DNA of 64,000 nt from Gamsiella multidivaricata (taxonomy: Eukaryota; Mortierellomycota; Mortierellomycetes; Mortierellales; Mortierellaceae), in assembly GCF_025024155.1 (NCBI RefSeq), contig NW_026251723.1:186001-250000 (forward strand), given 5' to 3'. Made by a program: the position numbers and the translations under genes. This document shows positions 34,366 to 45,517 of this stretch, one piece after another; within the stretch, counting starts at the first letter, position 1, and each line of letters opens with the position of its first letter. A model generated the notes under the pieces. The model searched no databases, had not been told where the DNA came from, and saw only the letters and a program-made list of their open reading frames with translations.

Positions 34366-37170
34366 TTAGAGACGCAGCTCATCGACCTTGGCCTCGAGTC
34401 CAGTGCTCGATCCCTTCCTGCTTCCTTTACCACTGCTCGCCGCAAGGATAGCCTCCTCAACCGGTCGGATCACCAGATCGGGGTAATGCTGTCCCTTCAT
34501 CTTGTTCAACGTCTCCTGAGCCTTGCTCATCATTCCGTTCTCGAGATACGCCGTGACCATGCTCTGGTACGTCGAGGGCTCCTTCACAATCTGCCCATTG
34601 CCCTTCTTCTGACCCGCAGCAGCATGGCCCGCAGCCGACGAGGAGGCCTCATAAGGATCAACCATCGCCTCAAAGATCTTCTCAGCCTTGCGGATATCCT
34701 TCTCCAGGCCGTATCCACGAATCAAAGTGTTCTCAATGTACGCACTCGAGGGCTGACCAGACTTGAGCAGCTCATCGCGCACAGCAATCGCGCGCGAGAT
34801 CTGGTTGTTGGTGATGAAGGATTCGATCAAGGACTGGTAGGCTGGGCCCTTGGGGACAATACCAGAGGCGCGCATGTTGTTGAAGACCGTCTCCGCAGTG
34901 CTAACATCCCCGTGCTCGACGCCGTAGGCATGAATCAGTGCTCCGTAATGGGCCTCGGACGCACGGACAGGACCACGCTTCAAGGATTGGATCAGACGGT
35001 TGGCTTCTGTGAGGTCATAGGGCTGGATGCACGCAAAGGCCTCAATCAACAACGTATACGTGTGTTCCGTAGGGACAAGTCGACGCTGGAGCATGTCCTC
35101 ATAGTACATCAATGCCGCCTGACGGTCCTTCTTCTGGCGGACATAGAACTGAATCATGGCGTTGTGGGGCCCATGGCGGGCATGGTAGTTCGTTGCCGAG
35201 ATCATCTCCTGGAACAGGTTCTTGGCCATGTCCTCCGATCCAACACGGGTGCAGGCGCTGATCAGGGTGCCGTATGTGATCGCGTTTGGGCGGATGTTCT
35301 GCTGGACCATCTCCTCATAGACCTCGAGGACACGCTCGATCTTGCGACCTCGCGACAGCTTGCCGATCACGACATTGTAGAAGAAAATATTGGGCTTGAT
35401 TCGGTGGCGCTTGACCTCCTCCAGGATCCTAAGCGCATCGTGGGCCTCATCCACAGCTCCCGTGGTCGTGGCAATCAACAAGGTTGCGTATCCGGTAGCA
35501 TCGGGGAACTGACCCAACTTCACGATATCGTCATAGTTCCTCTTGGCATTCGACATGTCTCCCAAAGTTGCGTTCGCAACCAGCATGGCGTTGTAGACCT
35601 CATATTCTGCGGCCCGTTTCTGAGCCTCGTCTGTGATTGAGTGCAGGGACTGGTGAGCGAGCTGGAAGAGTTGCTGGTAATCCGTGGTGCGTTCCTTCTC
35701 GCGCTTGGCACAGACCTGGATTGTATCTGCAATTGCCTGTGCGGAAGGGAGCTGGTTCTGGCTGATCATCTTGTTAATGCTCTCGAGAGCCACGGCGGCG
35801 TAGCCGAATCTGCAGGCACGGATGATGGCCTCCGAGGGATCGTTGGCTCCATTCCGGAGGGTCGACTGAGTGCTGGTGTTGGGCGCCTTGTATGTCGAAG
35901 TGCTGGACGTGCTGCTGGTACGTGAGTGGGCTGCTGATGAAGTGGTCGATGAGGGGGCGGAAGAAACATAGCCGAGCGAAGACATCTCCTGCTCCATGTC
36001 CTGTGGCATGGTGGGCTTGTATCCGGGATAGATCTCCTGAACGGCAGTGTCCCAGGCGAGCTGACCGGTATAGTCGTTCAACTTCATGAACGAAAGCGAG
36101 ACTCTCGAGCAGATTTCCTGACTGGGGATGATGTTCATTTCCTTGGCGTCCAAGAGAATCTCGATCAGGTGCTTATAGCGGTTGTTGGTTTTGAGCGAGG
36201 ACTGGAGGGTGAGCAAAGTCTCGATGTCGGAAGAGTTGACGACCGTTTTGACAGCATCGAGTCCCTCTGTGCTCTTGATCTGGCGGTAAAATTGCAGAGC
36301 TCCATCCGCGAATCCTGAGGAAGCCAACAATCCATGTCTAAAGAAAGGAAAGGAAAGGAAAGGAAAGGAAAGCGGGGGTAAATCATTAGTATCTTGTTTC
36401 TTTTCCGTCAAATTCCATCCAAAGGCCGTTGCAATGCCTTCGAAGCGTCCTTACCTATCGAGGAGCTTGGCAAGAGAGAGTGCTTGCGGGAAATCGCTGC
36501 TGTGATTCGCAATGTCCTTGGCCAAGGAGGAGTAGGTGTTCATCTGAGCAGCAGACAGGGTCCTGCCCTGGCTTTTGTGACAATCCACCAGCATGGAAAG
36601 CGCCCTTTCAGCATCCTGTGGGCTGTTCATGTCCAGGAACTGTGCCACGATCCTTGAGGAAAGAGCCGAGTCCGCATAGAGCCCCTCATGGTGCATTTCC
36701 TGGAGGTACGAAAAGACTGTGCGAGCATCCTGTCCATTCATGGCATCCCATGCGTCCCTAGAGACCTGACTGTACTTTGGGACTGCAGATTTACTGTTGT
36801 TGTTGGGTTTGCCGAATTCCTTGCGGAAATTAACGTTGGCCGCCAACGGACCCTGAAATCGCTGATGGTGTGCCGGAAACGGAAGTGCTCCGAGATGTGC
36901 GGTCGAATAGGGCGGATAGGACTGGAACTGGTGTGCGCCCGTGAGATGGGTCGCTGCAGCATTGTTGTTGTTGTTCTCGCGGTTGGCCTGGGAGGAGGAG
37001 AAAGAACGGACAGTGTTGGGGGTGTTCGCAGAGACGTTTCCTCCCTGGGCGGCCGTGCGCTGTGAGAGATTGAGGACCGAGTTCTTGGTATTGGCCAGAG
37101 GCATAAGCTGGCGAGAGACACCCTGGCGGGTGATGTTACCGAGCAAGGCGGTGGTCTTGAGGTTGATCAT
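34366..37170 (-). CDS. mitochondrial pentatricopeptide-repeat (PPR) protein
   Basis: Two exons on the minus strand, 36455-37170 and 34366-36337; 895 residues. PPR proteins bind organellar transcripts one repeat per nucleotide and control their stability or translation. Seen here: a presequence (MINLKTTALLGNITRQGVSRQ), an Asn-rich linker, then from about residue 150 to 850 a chain of helix pairs with PPR signatures such as TYGTLISACTRVGSEDMAKNLF, AYQSLIESFITNNQISRAIA and NTLIRGYGLEKDIRKAEKIF. The overall layout recalls fungal Cya5/Pet309-type activators of COX1 mRNA, but PPR orthology cannot be settled by eye. The single intron carries a GGAAA simple repeat. Confidence 0.88.
36343..36372. repeat. 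GGAAA simple repeat inside the PPR gene intron
   Basis: Six GGAAA units (TTTCC on the transcript strand) close to the 3' splice site of the intron, so they form its polypyrimidine tract. Confidence 0.9.
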
Positions 37171-37389
37171 CTTGGTATATTGGCCTCTGTGTGTGGGCTT
37201 GTTCTTGTGTTTGGAATGGCTGGTATCTTGGCTTGGTCGTCAAAGAAAGAAGCAGAAAATGAGGGATTGGAGAGAGTGAGTGAGAGAGGGGGGGGGAAAT
37301 CGTAACAATAAGAGGATCGTTAGAGAGGGAGTGTTGGATGGAGTTGAGTTGAGTCGAGTCGAGTCGAGTTGAGCTGAGTTGAGCGAGTG

Positions 37390-37420
<31 letters not shown>

Positions 37421-38581
37421 GGAGAGAAGACGAGGGAAAGAGAGAAGGTATAAAAGTACGTCCACAGAAACGATGCGTGCGCGTGGCAGCCAGAAGGAAG
37501 CCGATGGAAGCTACAGCGCCCTGTTCGTTTTTGGTGGCACCCCCGTCCCAGAAAGGAAATTCTCCCTGCAAATCTGCTTGCTTCCCTGGGGAGCAAGTCA
37601 CCCGCCTTCCCTTCCATGTCCCTCCGCGCTCTCCGGATGGGAACGGCACTCGCGCGGAATGAGACACCGCATGCAATTACAAGTGGGAAACCTTATTTGT
37701 CCGCTGGAATAGGAAAGCCCGAGTTGCTCCCTAATTGCACACACAACACACAACAAAAGCTCAGCAGCAACACGAGCCATGGGGCAGCATGTCGCATGCA
37801 GCATGATATGATCAACCGTGCTCCTCCCTCTCTTTTTCTCCCTCATTGTTTCTCATCGATGAATTGATTATTGGATGGCTCTCTTGCTTGCTTACTTATT
37901 TGCTTAATCGCTTGCTTGCCATTGCGGCAGCAGCATGGGGTGAGAGCCGGTTGTGCACACCACTCTTGTTCCTGAATTGGCACCTGTCATCCGAAACACA
38001 GCCAAGCCCAAATGTGAGACACTCATCCAGTCCAAAAATACCACTCCCCCACTCGCCCTATCGTATGTATATCATAATGCCTCGTTCGCCTCGTCCTAGT
38101 CCCCACCATTCGTTCCCATCGCCATCGCCGCCGCCATAAGAGCACCGCATCCCCAATTTATGCACTCATTGATCTGAATCGGTCTTAATTTGCAGGTATG
38201 GTCATGAGTGCAGGATCGGCGCAAAGTGAAGGCGACCAAGCGGATGGGTCGTCTTGGCAATATGAACCGAACAAATGGCCTGACAATTCGCAGACTTGGA
38301 CGACGATCATATGTTATCGAAGGAAGGGCCGCATCAGTGCATGCCGTGAAGAGGACGACTGGCTACGCCCAATTGACAATCGGCGGGAGGGCAGAAATAT
38401 CCACGCCTCCAAACCTTTGCCGGTACTGGCTTCGCTCACTTGTCAATCTCTCAATCCTTTAAGCTCGCAATGCCTACCTAGATCCTATCCTATCTTCTAT
38501 CTGATCCATTTACATAGATTAGGTTGCCTTGGCCATTATCATATCCACGTCTGCTACATGTGTTCAGTAGGGCCCCATCCT

Positions 38582-38619
38582 CCCCCCCCCCCAAAAAAAA
38601 AAAAAAAAAAAAAAAAAAA
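38582..38619. repeat. C11A27 homopolymer pair
   Basis: Eleven C directly followed by 27 A. Confidence 0.9.
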
Positions 38620-40088
38620 TGCGAATGCAGGGGCGAGCCATGTCCAGTCGCGTCCATATCAATAACTCTTACCTCATTCCTTGCTCATGCCGTCTACATC
38701 CGAATTGCAGCAGGTACTTTTCTTGTATCTGTCAAGAAAACTCCTTAATTCGCACGTACCCTTGATCTTGTTCTTTCTACATACTGAAGCAGCAGCCTGT
38801 TTCAGCAAACAGAAGTTGCTTCGCAGATGGCCCAGATAAGCGGTGGTTTAAATGGTTGGACGGTCAGCGAGCGCACAGCCTGGAGCATTTTCTGGCTCGG
38901 GTCTTTTTTTCTCTTTTTTCTTTTTTCTTTTTTCTTTTTGTTCTGGATCACATAAGAAAGAAGCGGAGCCCACTGGGTTGCCTGCGGGATCTGAGAATAA
39001 ACATTTTGTGGGCATGGCACTCCGACAATTGTTACGTAGGATTTGAGAGGAGTCATGGACTCATGTCATGGTACTGTATCCAATTGCTGTACCGAAAAGG
39101 AAAGAGTGACTAATCTGCGTGCAAGGGCTCAGGCAAAGGACACGATAACGCAGGAGCGAACGTGGGGTCGAAAAAAAAAAGAGTTTTCGTTTTTATCTTT
39201 TTCCAAACAGGCACTGGCCAGTGTAAAAAAGCATCCACAGCCACGCGTCATAGCTTAATGTCTATTCCTGTTCCACACTCTTGGGCCTGCCTGCAAAAGC
39301 TTCTTGTTTCTGAACACATCTGTCAGAGCAACCAATGATCCACAACGTCTTTCGACTTTATTTTTATTTTTTTATTTTTATTTTTGCATGGCAAGATAAA
39401 GATACCACAGACCCATTGCATACTATACCTAGGGATCCATGACCGCAACTAGCGCTGCATACATTCGCGGGCTGTATCTTCGTAGAATAAGAAGAGGCTG
39501 TCTTTTTCTTTTTTTGTGTCCAGAATATGATTCCGTAGCATTCCCCCAGGATGGGCGGTGCAAATGGTTCTCTTCTCTCTCTATTCTTGGGCAAAGAACC
39601 AAGTGCATGCGATACCAGCACGCATATGTCCTTTTCATGTGTCATTCTTCGTACGACTGGCCTGTGGATGCACGCTAGCGAAAAGGTTCGATACTTAAAA
39701 ACGAAAAAAAAAAAAAAAAAAATGCTGGGTTGTCTGTGGAAGCTGTGTTGCGGCATTTTTATTCAGGTGCAGCGTAGCGCGATGGTACAGTGCCACAGCA
39801 GCTGGTTGCCTGCAATGGAGAGAGAAAGAAGAAGAAGAAGAAAAAGAGAGCATGACAGAGCTAGAGAGATAAGAAATCGCCGCCTAGTCGATGTATACAG
39901 GATGTGTGATCCCCTTGCTCCAGGGGGAGGGGGTACAGAGTGCCTGGTCAGTTAGAAGAGGGATTGCTACGGCAGCGCTGTGTAAATGACCAAGATCCCT
40001 TGCGCCCTATACCTTATTTGGGGAAGAAGGTTGACTCATTTGGCATTTACTTATCTTCGCCCTACGTCCCTGTTCATACAGACCAGCA

Positions 40089-40095
40089 TATAAAA
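40089..40095 (+). promoter_or_regulatory. candidate TATA box of the aspartokinase gene
   Basis: TATAAAA about 240 bp upstream of the start codon, followed by a long pyrimidine-rich leader, a usual arrangement in this fungus. Confidence 0.45.
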
Positions 40096-40332
40096 CTCGG
40101 ATCGATCGTATCCCTCCTACTTCTCCCCACTCCACCTTGACCTGCTTGCCCCTGCCTAAAGTCCTTCCCCCCCCCTTTGCCCCTTGCGCTCAACCGCCGG
40201 ACCCTTCCCTCGTCTCCAATTGCACACACCCCACTCTCCGCCCTCAGACTTCAACAGCTGCACCCTCCCAACTCTTCCATTTGCATTCAACAAACCCATT
40301 CCAACACAACAGGCTCCTCATTCAAAACAACA

Positions 40333-41227
40333 ATGCCTTCCATGACTCCCTCCCCCCTCAGACGATCCCTCCCTCCCCACATGGAGCTTGAATCCCGTGC
40401 CAACAATGCCACTGCAGCAGACAGCAGCTTTGGTGCCCAGAAGCCATGGCTGGTCCAGAAATTCGGCGGCACCAGCATTGGAAAATTTATCGAGAACATC
40501 ACAGGCACCATTGTGCAGTAAGTCATATTTGAATCCTTCTGAGGCAGCAGACATTTTTTTGCTTTTCTTCCCGGAGAGTGGCCTTTGAAGGTGCGGCGTG
40601 TGTGTGTATGTGAGCGTGTGCGAGTGTGCTCGGACGATCTTTGCTTCCTTCCTTATCAGACCCGCTAATCTTTCTGCACAAACCGATTTTATTTTCTTTT
40701 CAATTAAATAGATCGTATCTCCCGACGAATCGAGTCGTCGTCGTTTGCTCTGCACGGAGCAGCGAGAGCAAGTCCCTCGGCACCACGAATCGGTAAACAA
40801 AACAAATCCCTTTTCTTTTTCTTTTTCTTTATCTATCGACCCTGAGTCCTCTTCGCCCATTGGTTCATCTCGTCCAGCGGACTCACTCAACGGATATGAC
40901 GCCGCTCTTTGTTCTTCTTACAATAATAGATTGCTGAGGGCTGCTGCCTCAGCAATGGTCCCTGGATCGATTGAGTATATCGAGACTGTCAAGGAGATCC
41001 GGCTCGACCATCTGGACGCTGCGCAAAAGCACATCACCAACCCAGACATCCTTAAGCAAGTACAGGGCGACGTCAACCAAGACTGCGATCGTCTGCAGTC
41101 GTTCTTGGAGGCAGCTCAGGTAAGGAAAGAAGGACCTTCAAGTCGTTTTTTTTGTTGGATGAAACATACCTGGGACAAGAAACCCGAGTTCTATTGATTG
41201 ATTAACCTGGCTATTTTTTTGTTTTTA

Positions 41228-41258
<31 letters not shown>

Positions 41259-42634
41259 CGTAGATCATCGAGGAGATTTCACCAAGGTCAAAGGACATTA
41301 TCATGGCAGTTGGTGAAAAGCTCTCGTGCAGAATCGTCGCTGGTCTGCTGGAGGACCGCGGCGTACCCACGGAATTCGTGAATCTGGAGAATGTTATCGA
41401 CGCAGTCTTTGATGTTAATTGTCTGGATCAGAACTTTTACGACTATCTGTCGCGTGCATTTGCGGCTGCAGTATCCAAGTGCGGCGATCGTGTTCCAGTC
41501 GTCACCGGTAAGCTTCTCGTTTTTTTTTTTTTTTTTTCTTTCTTTTTTCTTCGCCTTGCATTGCGTGTGAGGGGGATGATCGCGGGGAAGAAAGTTTTCT
41601 GCAATCAAGGTTCATGGCATGGCATGAAAATTTCTACTGCGCCTAAAAGTTCCGATGGCTCATTATACTTTATCTCTCGCTTTTTTTTTTTTTTTTTGCG
41701 TGCAACCAAAGGTTTCTTTGGCTCAGTACCTGGTAGTCTGTTGACGAGCATTGGTCGCGGTTACACGGATTTGGCGGCTGCTCTGATTGCAGTCGGTCTT
41801 GACGCTGAAGAACTTCAGGTCTGGAAGGAGGTCGACGGTATCTTCACAGCAGACCCTCGAAAGGTCAAGGACGCTCGAATGCTCAACATCATCACCCCGG
41901 AAGAGGCCTCAGAATTGACGTATTACGGCTCCGAGGTCATCCACCCCTTCACGATGGAACAGGTCATTCGTGCACAGATCCCTATCCGTATCAAGAACGT
42001 GATGAACCCACGCGGCGCGGGCACCATCATCTTCCCGGACCAGCCCTCGGGCATATGCTCCCCCAACGGCAGGAATACGCCTCCACCATCGTCCAAGGTC
42101 CTGTTAGAGAACGGTTATCAATTAGATCTGTCACGGCGGCATCCCACGGCTGTGACGATCAAGGACAATGTATGGGTCCTCAACATCCATTCAAATCGCA
42201 AGTCGGTCTCGCACGGCTTCTTTGCTCAGATCTTCAGTACGCTCGACAGGTTCGGTATCGCTGTCGATCTGATTTCGACGTCGGAGGTCCACATCTCGAT
42301 GGCGCTGGGCGCTAACGTGATCGAGGCCGAGATGGAGAAGGCAATGGAGGCACTGCGGTCGCTGGGCGCGGTCAGTGTGATGAAGGAAATGGCGATTCTG
42401 TCACTGGTCGGCAAGCAGATGAAGAACATGGTCGGTATCTCGGGCCAGATGTTCACGACGCTCGCCAACGCCGGCATCAACATTGAGATGATCTCACAGG
42501 GTGCCTCCGAGATCAATATCTCGTGTGTGATCCTGGAACGGCAGGCCATCCAGGCCCTGAACGTGATCCATGCTGAGCTGTTGAGCAACGTCGGCAAATA
42601 CTCCGAGGTCCCAGAAGAGGCTGTGGCGATCTAG
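40333..42634 (+). CDS. HOM3: aspartokinase (aspartate kinase), HOM3-like
   Basis: Five exons: 40333-40517, 40712-40792, 40930-41119, 41264-41507 and 41712-42634; 540 residues. It phosphorylates L-aspartate, the first step to threonine, methionine and isoleucine, and is usually feedback-inhibited by threonine. Seen here: catalytic KFGGTSIG (43-50), VVVVCSAR, the substrate loop TSIGRGYTDLAAALIAVGLDAEELQVWKEVDG that starts in the last exon, FTADPRKV, EASELTYYGSEVIHPF, and two C-terminal ACT-type regulatory segments (VWVLNIHSNRKSVSHGF and ...VGISGQMFTTLANAGINIEMISQGASEINISCV). Introns 3 and 4 have long T tracts before the acceptor. The N-terminal 38 residues before the kinase core are not conserved. 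Confidence 0.95.
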
Positions 42635-42995
42635 AGAGGACGACATTGTCTGCGGGTTTTTCTAGACGACATCGTCTTTTTTCTCTCTCCTTCTATATAT
42701 CTATCAGTCTTTTTTTTTTTTTTTTTTTTTTTTGGAATATACAGTTTTATTCGTCCTTCCTCGTCCCTCTGTTCATATCCCATCGAATAAAACTATCCAG
42801 CGTATTTGAAACACAATCTTGTTGATGCAAGGCTGGATGCCTGTTTATCAGATAGAGTGGTATTAACACCGATGATGGTTATGCATGGTGGAAAAAAGTG
42901 TTTGCGCTACGGGCTATTTAAATGACCATTGCCCCGCTCCCCTCTTGGCCTCTACTCTTTCGTCTCTGCTTATTCAGTCATTTCCAAAGACAGTA
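42635..42995. other. spacer between aspartokinase and small charged protein
   Basis: Contains the aspartokinase 3' flank with a T run (about 42711-42733) and a GAATAAAAC signal near 42786, then the promoter of the next gene. Nothing else seen. Confidence 0.5.
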
Positions 42996-43415
42996 ATGGA
43001 TACCGCCAGCACTCACCGCTCTCGTCCTTCAACCGCCAAGGACACCGTTGATCCCTCCACACCCGTCATCCCCATGCCGGGCAATCCCTCTGACCCTTCA
43101 AAGAAGAAGAAGAAGAGGCACGACAAGGACAAAGATGGGGACGATGACGATGACGACAAGCACCGTCACCACGGTGACCGCAACAAGTTACTCGAGTGTG
43201 CGCTGGCACGTCGATACGAGGAGCTCGAGAGTCTGAACCAGGCATTTGAGGATGCGATCCAGGGCAAGAAGCCATTGGATCCACCGACGCATTACTCGAC
43301 GTCGGTACAGCGGGCCTGGCTGAATTCGGTGGATCCGCATGATTACCGCGCGCGTCTGGAGCAGTTGATTGACCAGGCCGAGATCAGACTGGAGAAGTTG
43401 GAGGAGAGACTTTGA
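42996..43415 (+). CDS. small charged protein of unknown function
   Basis: Single exon, 139 residues from ATG 42996. The N-terminal half is low complexity: Ser/Thr/Pro, then a KKKKKRHDKDKDG run followed by a stretch of Asp and His. The C-terminal half, from about residue 66, looks like a folded helical unit: ALARRYEELESLNQAFEDAI, a PPTHYSTSVQRAWLNSVDPHDY linker, and a final amphipathic helix to LEERL. The compositional break and good codon periodicity support a real gene. I do not recognise the family. The frame is open upstream to 42885, but the second Met gives a better fungal start context after a pyrimidine-rich leader. Confidence 0.65.
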   Translation: MDTASTHRSRPSTAKDTVDPSTPVIPMPGNPSDPSKKKKKRHDKDKDGDDDDDDKHRHHGDRNKLLECALARRYEELESLNQAFEDAIQGKKPLDPPTHYSTSVQRAWLNSVDPHDYRARLEQLIDQAEIRLEKLEERL

Positions 43416-43709
43416 TAAAAAAAAAAACCCCCCTCCGGACAGACCATTTTTTGTAAGATGCTGGGTGGCCCTTTGCCCCCCCCTTTTTTTTTACAATGAA
43501 ATAAAATAGCTTACCCGGATTCTCGAAACCTTTCTGTCGTGACGAAATGGATTAGTTCGCAAGGGAAATTTCCCGTTAGCATGGGAGATATTGAATTGTT
43601 TACTCACGGATTCCAATTTGAAATGCTCGTTCAAGCACAGCATTCCCTATTTTGGATGTAGACTTGTTTGTGTGTAGCCATGTCTTGAGGTCAATTAGTG
43701 ATTACGTCG

Positions 43710-43740
<31 letters not shown>

Positions 43741-43855
43741 AGTTAGAGCAATGGGTCCATACTATTCATGAGGCAGTGGAAGCTGTGTCGAAGGAACGAG
43801 TTTTTTTATTTTATTTTTATTATTAATCTTTTTTTTTTTCTAAAACCGTCCTCGC
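43416..43855. other. convergent 3' region with A28
   Basis: Lies between two convergent genes. It includes A10 followed by C6 right after the stop codon, C7T9 (about 43476-43492), a GAAATAAAATAG signal, a run of 28 A (43711-43738) and T-rich DNA to 43840. No gene seen. Confidence 0.5.
43711..43738. repeat. poly(A) tract
   Basis: An uninterrupted run of 28 A downstream of the SNIP1-like gene. Confidence 0.9.
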
Positions 43856-45257
43856 CTATGCTGCATCGGCACTATCGTGCAAGAGCACGAACTCACGAGT
43901 ACTGGCGCCAAACTTGATCACATCCGACAGCTTGAGCTCGTAGTACCGCGTTGGTGGGATCTGCGTTCCATTCACGAATGTCCCGTTTGCAGACTCCAAG
44001 TCGATGATGAAAGGCCTATGGGACCAGCGAAGAAATAAATAAAAAAAACGATGTCAGAAGACTCGCAAAAGATCAGTATCTGAAAGTGATAGTGTTTTGA
44101 AAACCCAAAGTGCCGCCAGAGTTCAATGACATTTACTTTGTCCTCCTGGAGGCCTGGCCAAGAGCATCTGTTTCCACGATCTGGCGGAATTGGATGACAG
44201 CGTGTTGTTTGGAGCAGGAGGGATGGTCAATAGGGATATCGACGACCTAGGGATTCGAGGCAGAAGAATACAGTACGTCAAAGATGGAACATCTAGATGC
44301 GACTTGGGCTGAAGAGTGACGCCGTCCTCTAGATAACCGCACTTACATTACGATCGCGTCCAAATAAGAATGCGCTCTGTCGATGGATATGAAGCAGATC
44401 TAGAGCGAAAAACCAAAAATATAAGCCTGTCAGTCTCTCCATCGCTTGTGCAAAATACCATAGCGCGCACTGTCTCCAAAATCCCATTCTTCATCGATCC
44501 CTGTTACTGCCTTACCAATCTCTTTATCGCCCTTGAACACATATAGCCTCCATCGCTGCTTCGGTTTCCTGGCCTCTGGCGGTTCGTTATACTTCAATAA
44601 TGTCCCGTTCGCCGTCGTGTTTGTCTCTGCTGCCAGTGCGCCCGATAGTCCAAAGTTCGGCTTCTCCTTGTCCTCCTCTGCAATCTTAGGCTTCTTGGCG
44701 CTCTCAGCCTCTTCTTCTGCCTGTATCTGTGCGCCCCATACCTCTGGCCCTCCTGGTTTACCGCTGCCGCCACGAAAGGTTGATTCGTGCTTGGGTCCAC
44801 CGCCACGGCCTCCACGGCCACCCCCGCGACCGCCACGACCGCCATGACCGCCGTTGTGCCCACCTCCTCTGCCGCCGCGGTCTCCTCCTTGATTATCCTG
44901 TCCGCGGCTGTAGCTCCCTCGATCTCGATCTCTATCGTCTCGTCTACGAGGCGATCTTGAGCGCGAGCGGGAGTATGATCTGCGGAAGTGTCCTCGATCT
45001 CGGTCTCGGGGCGCAGGAGACCTGGAGCGTGACGGCGAGCGACGTTGTCTGGGTGATCGTGATCGGGACTGAGATCTGGTACTGCGTCTAGGCGACCTGG
45101 AACATCTTCTAAAGTCAGAGTCTTTTCGGGGACGATAAGGTGATCGTGATCGCGACCGAGACCGTGAAGGCGAGCGCTTGCGCCGTGCTGGATCGATGTC
45201 CATCGACTTTACATCATCCTTGGGATGGGTTGTTCCTGGTGCTGCCGAGTCGGACAT
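43856..45257 (-). CDS. SNIP1: FHA-domain splicing/mRNA retention protein, SNIP1/Pml1-like
   Basis: Four exons on the minus strand: 44516-45257, 44347-44399, 44137-44246 and 43856-44015; 354 residues. SNIP1, yeast Pml1, is the FHA subunit of the RES (retention and splicing) complex of the activated spliceosome. Seen here: a long N-terminal RS domain, then an RGG/glycine-rich region (about 130-165), the conserved linker NEPPEARKPKQRWRLYVFK, and the FHA domain split over three small exons: LLHIHRQSAFLFGRDRNVVDIPIDHPSCSKQHAVIQFR, then DLESANGTFVNG and a YELKLSDVIKFGASTREFVLL end. These FHA residues (GRD, SxxH, NG) are the phosphothreonine-binding set. Having both RS and RGG blocks in the N-terminus is more than in yeast Pml1. 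Confidence 0.94.
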
Positions 45258-45517
45258 GTGATGAAATTGAAGAGTTTGCTTCGATCGCGTGGTGATGGGG
45301 GTGGATGCTGGTGGCAGTTTGAAGAGGGGGAGCACTGCATCCAGTTGGAGTGTTGCACTGTACGTGAAGTAAGGTGTCAAATCAAAAATAAAATAAAAAA
45401 GAGTACGTGAGCCAAGTGAAGGCCACAATATTTTACACACACTTTTCAGCTGCGCGCATTCCAGAACACCGTATCACCCACCCAACTCTCCCCGCCATTT
45501 AATCCTTCCTCGTGGCA

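Larger units (their letters stand above)
37171..40332. other. 3.2-kb gene-free region between PPR and aspartokinase genes
   Basis: Upstream DNA of both divergent genes. It contains a GAA triplet array (about 37388-37420) near the PPR gene, C11A27 (38582-38619), A and T runs (about 39169-39179, 39704-39721), a GAA/AGA tract near 39827-39850, and a TATAAAA 238 bp before the aspartokinase start. Open frames at 38208-38462 and 39551-39955 have no recognisable features; I do not call them genes. Confidence 0.5.

Noticed and set aside
38208..38462. 84-codon basic open frame (RRLGRRSYVIEGRAASV-like)
   Set aside because: Preceded by a possible acceptor CAG, but no matching upstream exon, no stop-proximal signal and no family similarity; left as unexplained DNA.
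44529..44850. Plus-strand open frames across the SNIP1 RS/RGG region
   Set aside because: Shadows of the repetitive minus-strand coding sequence.
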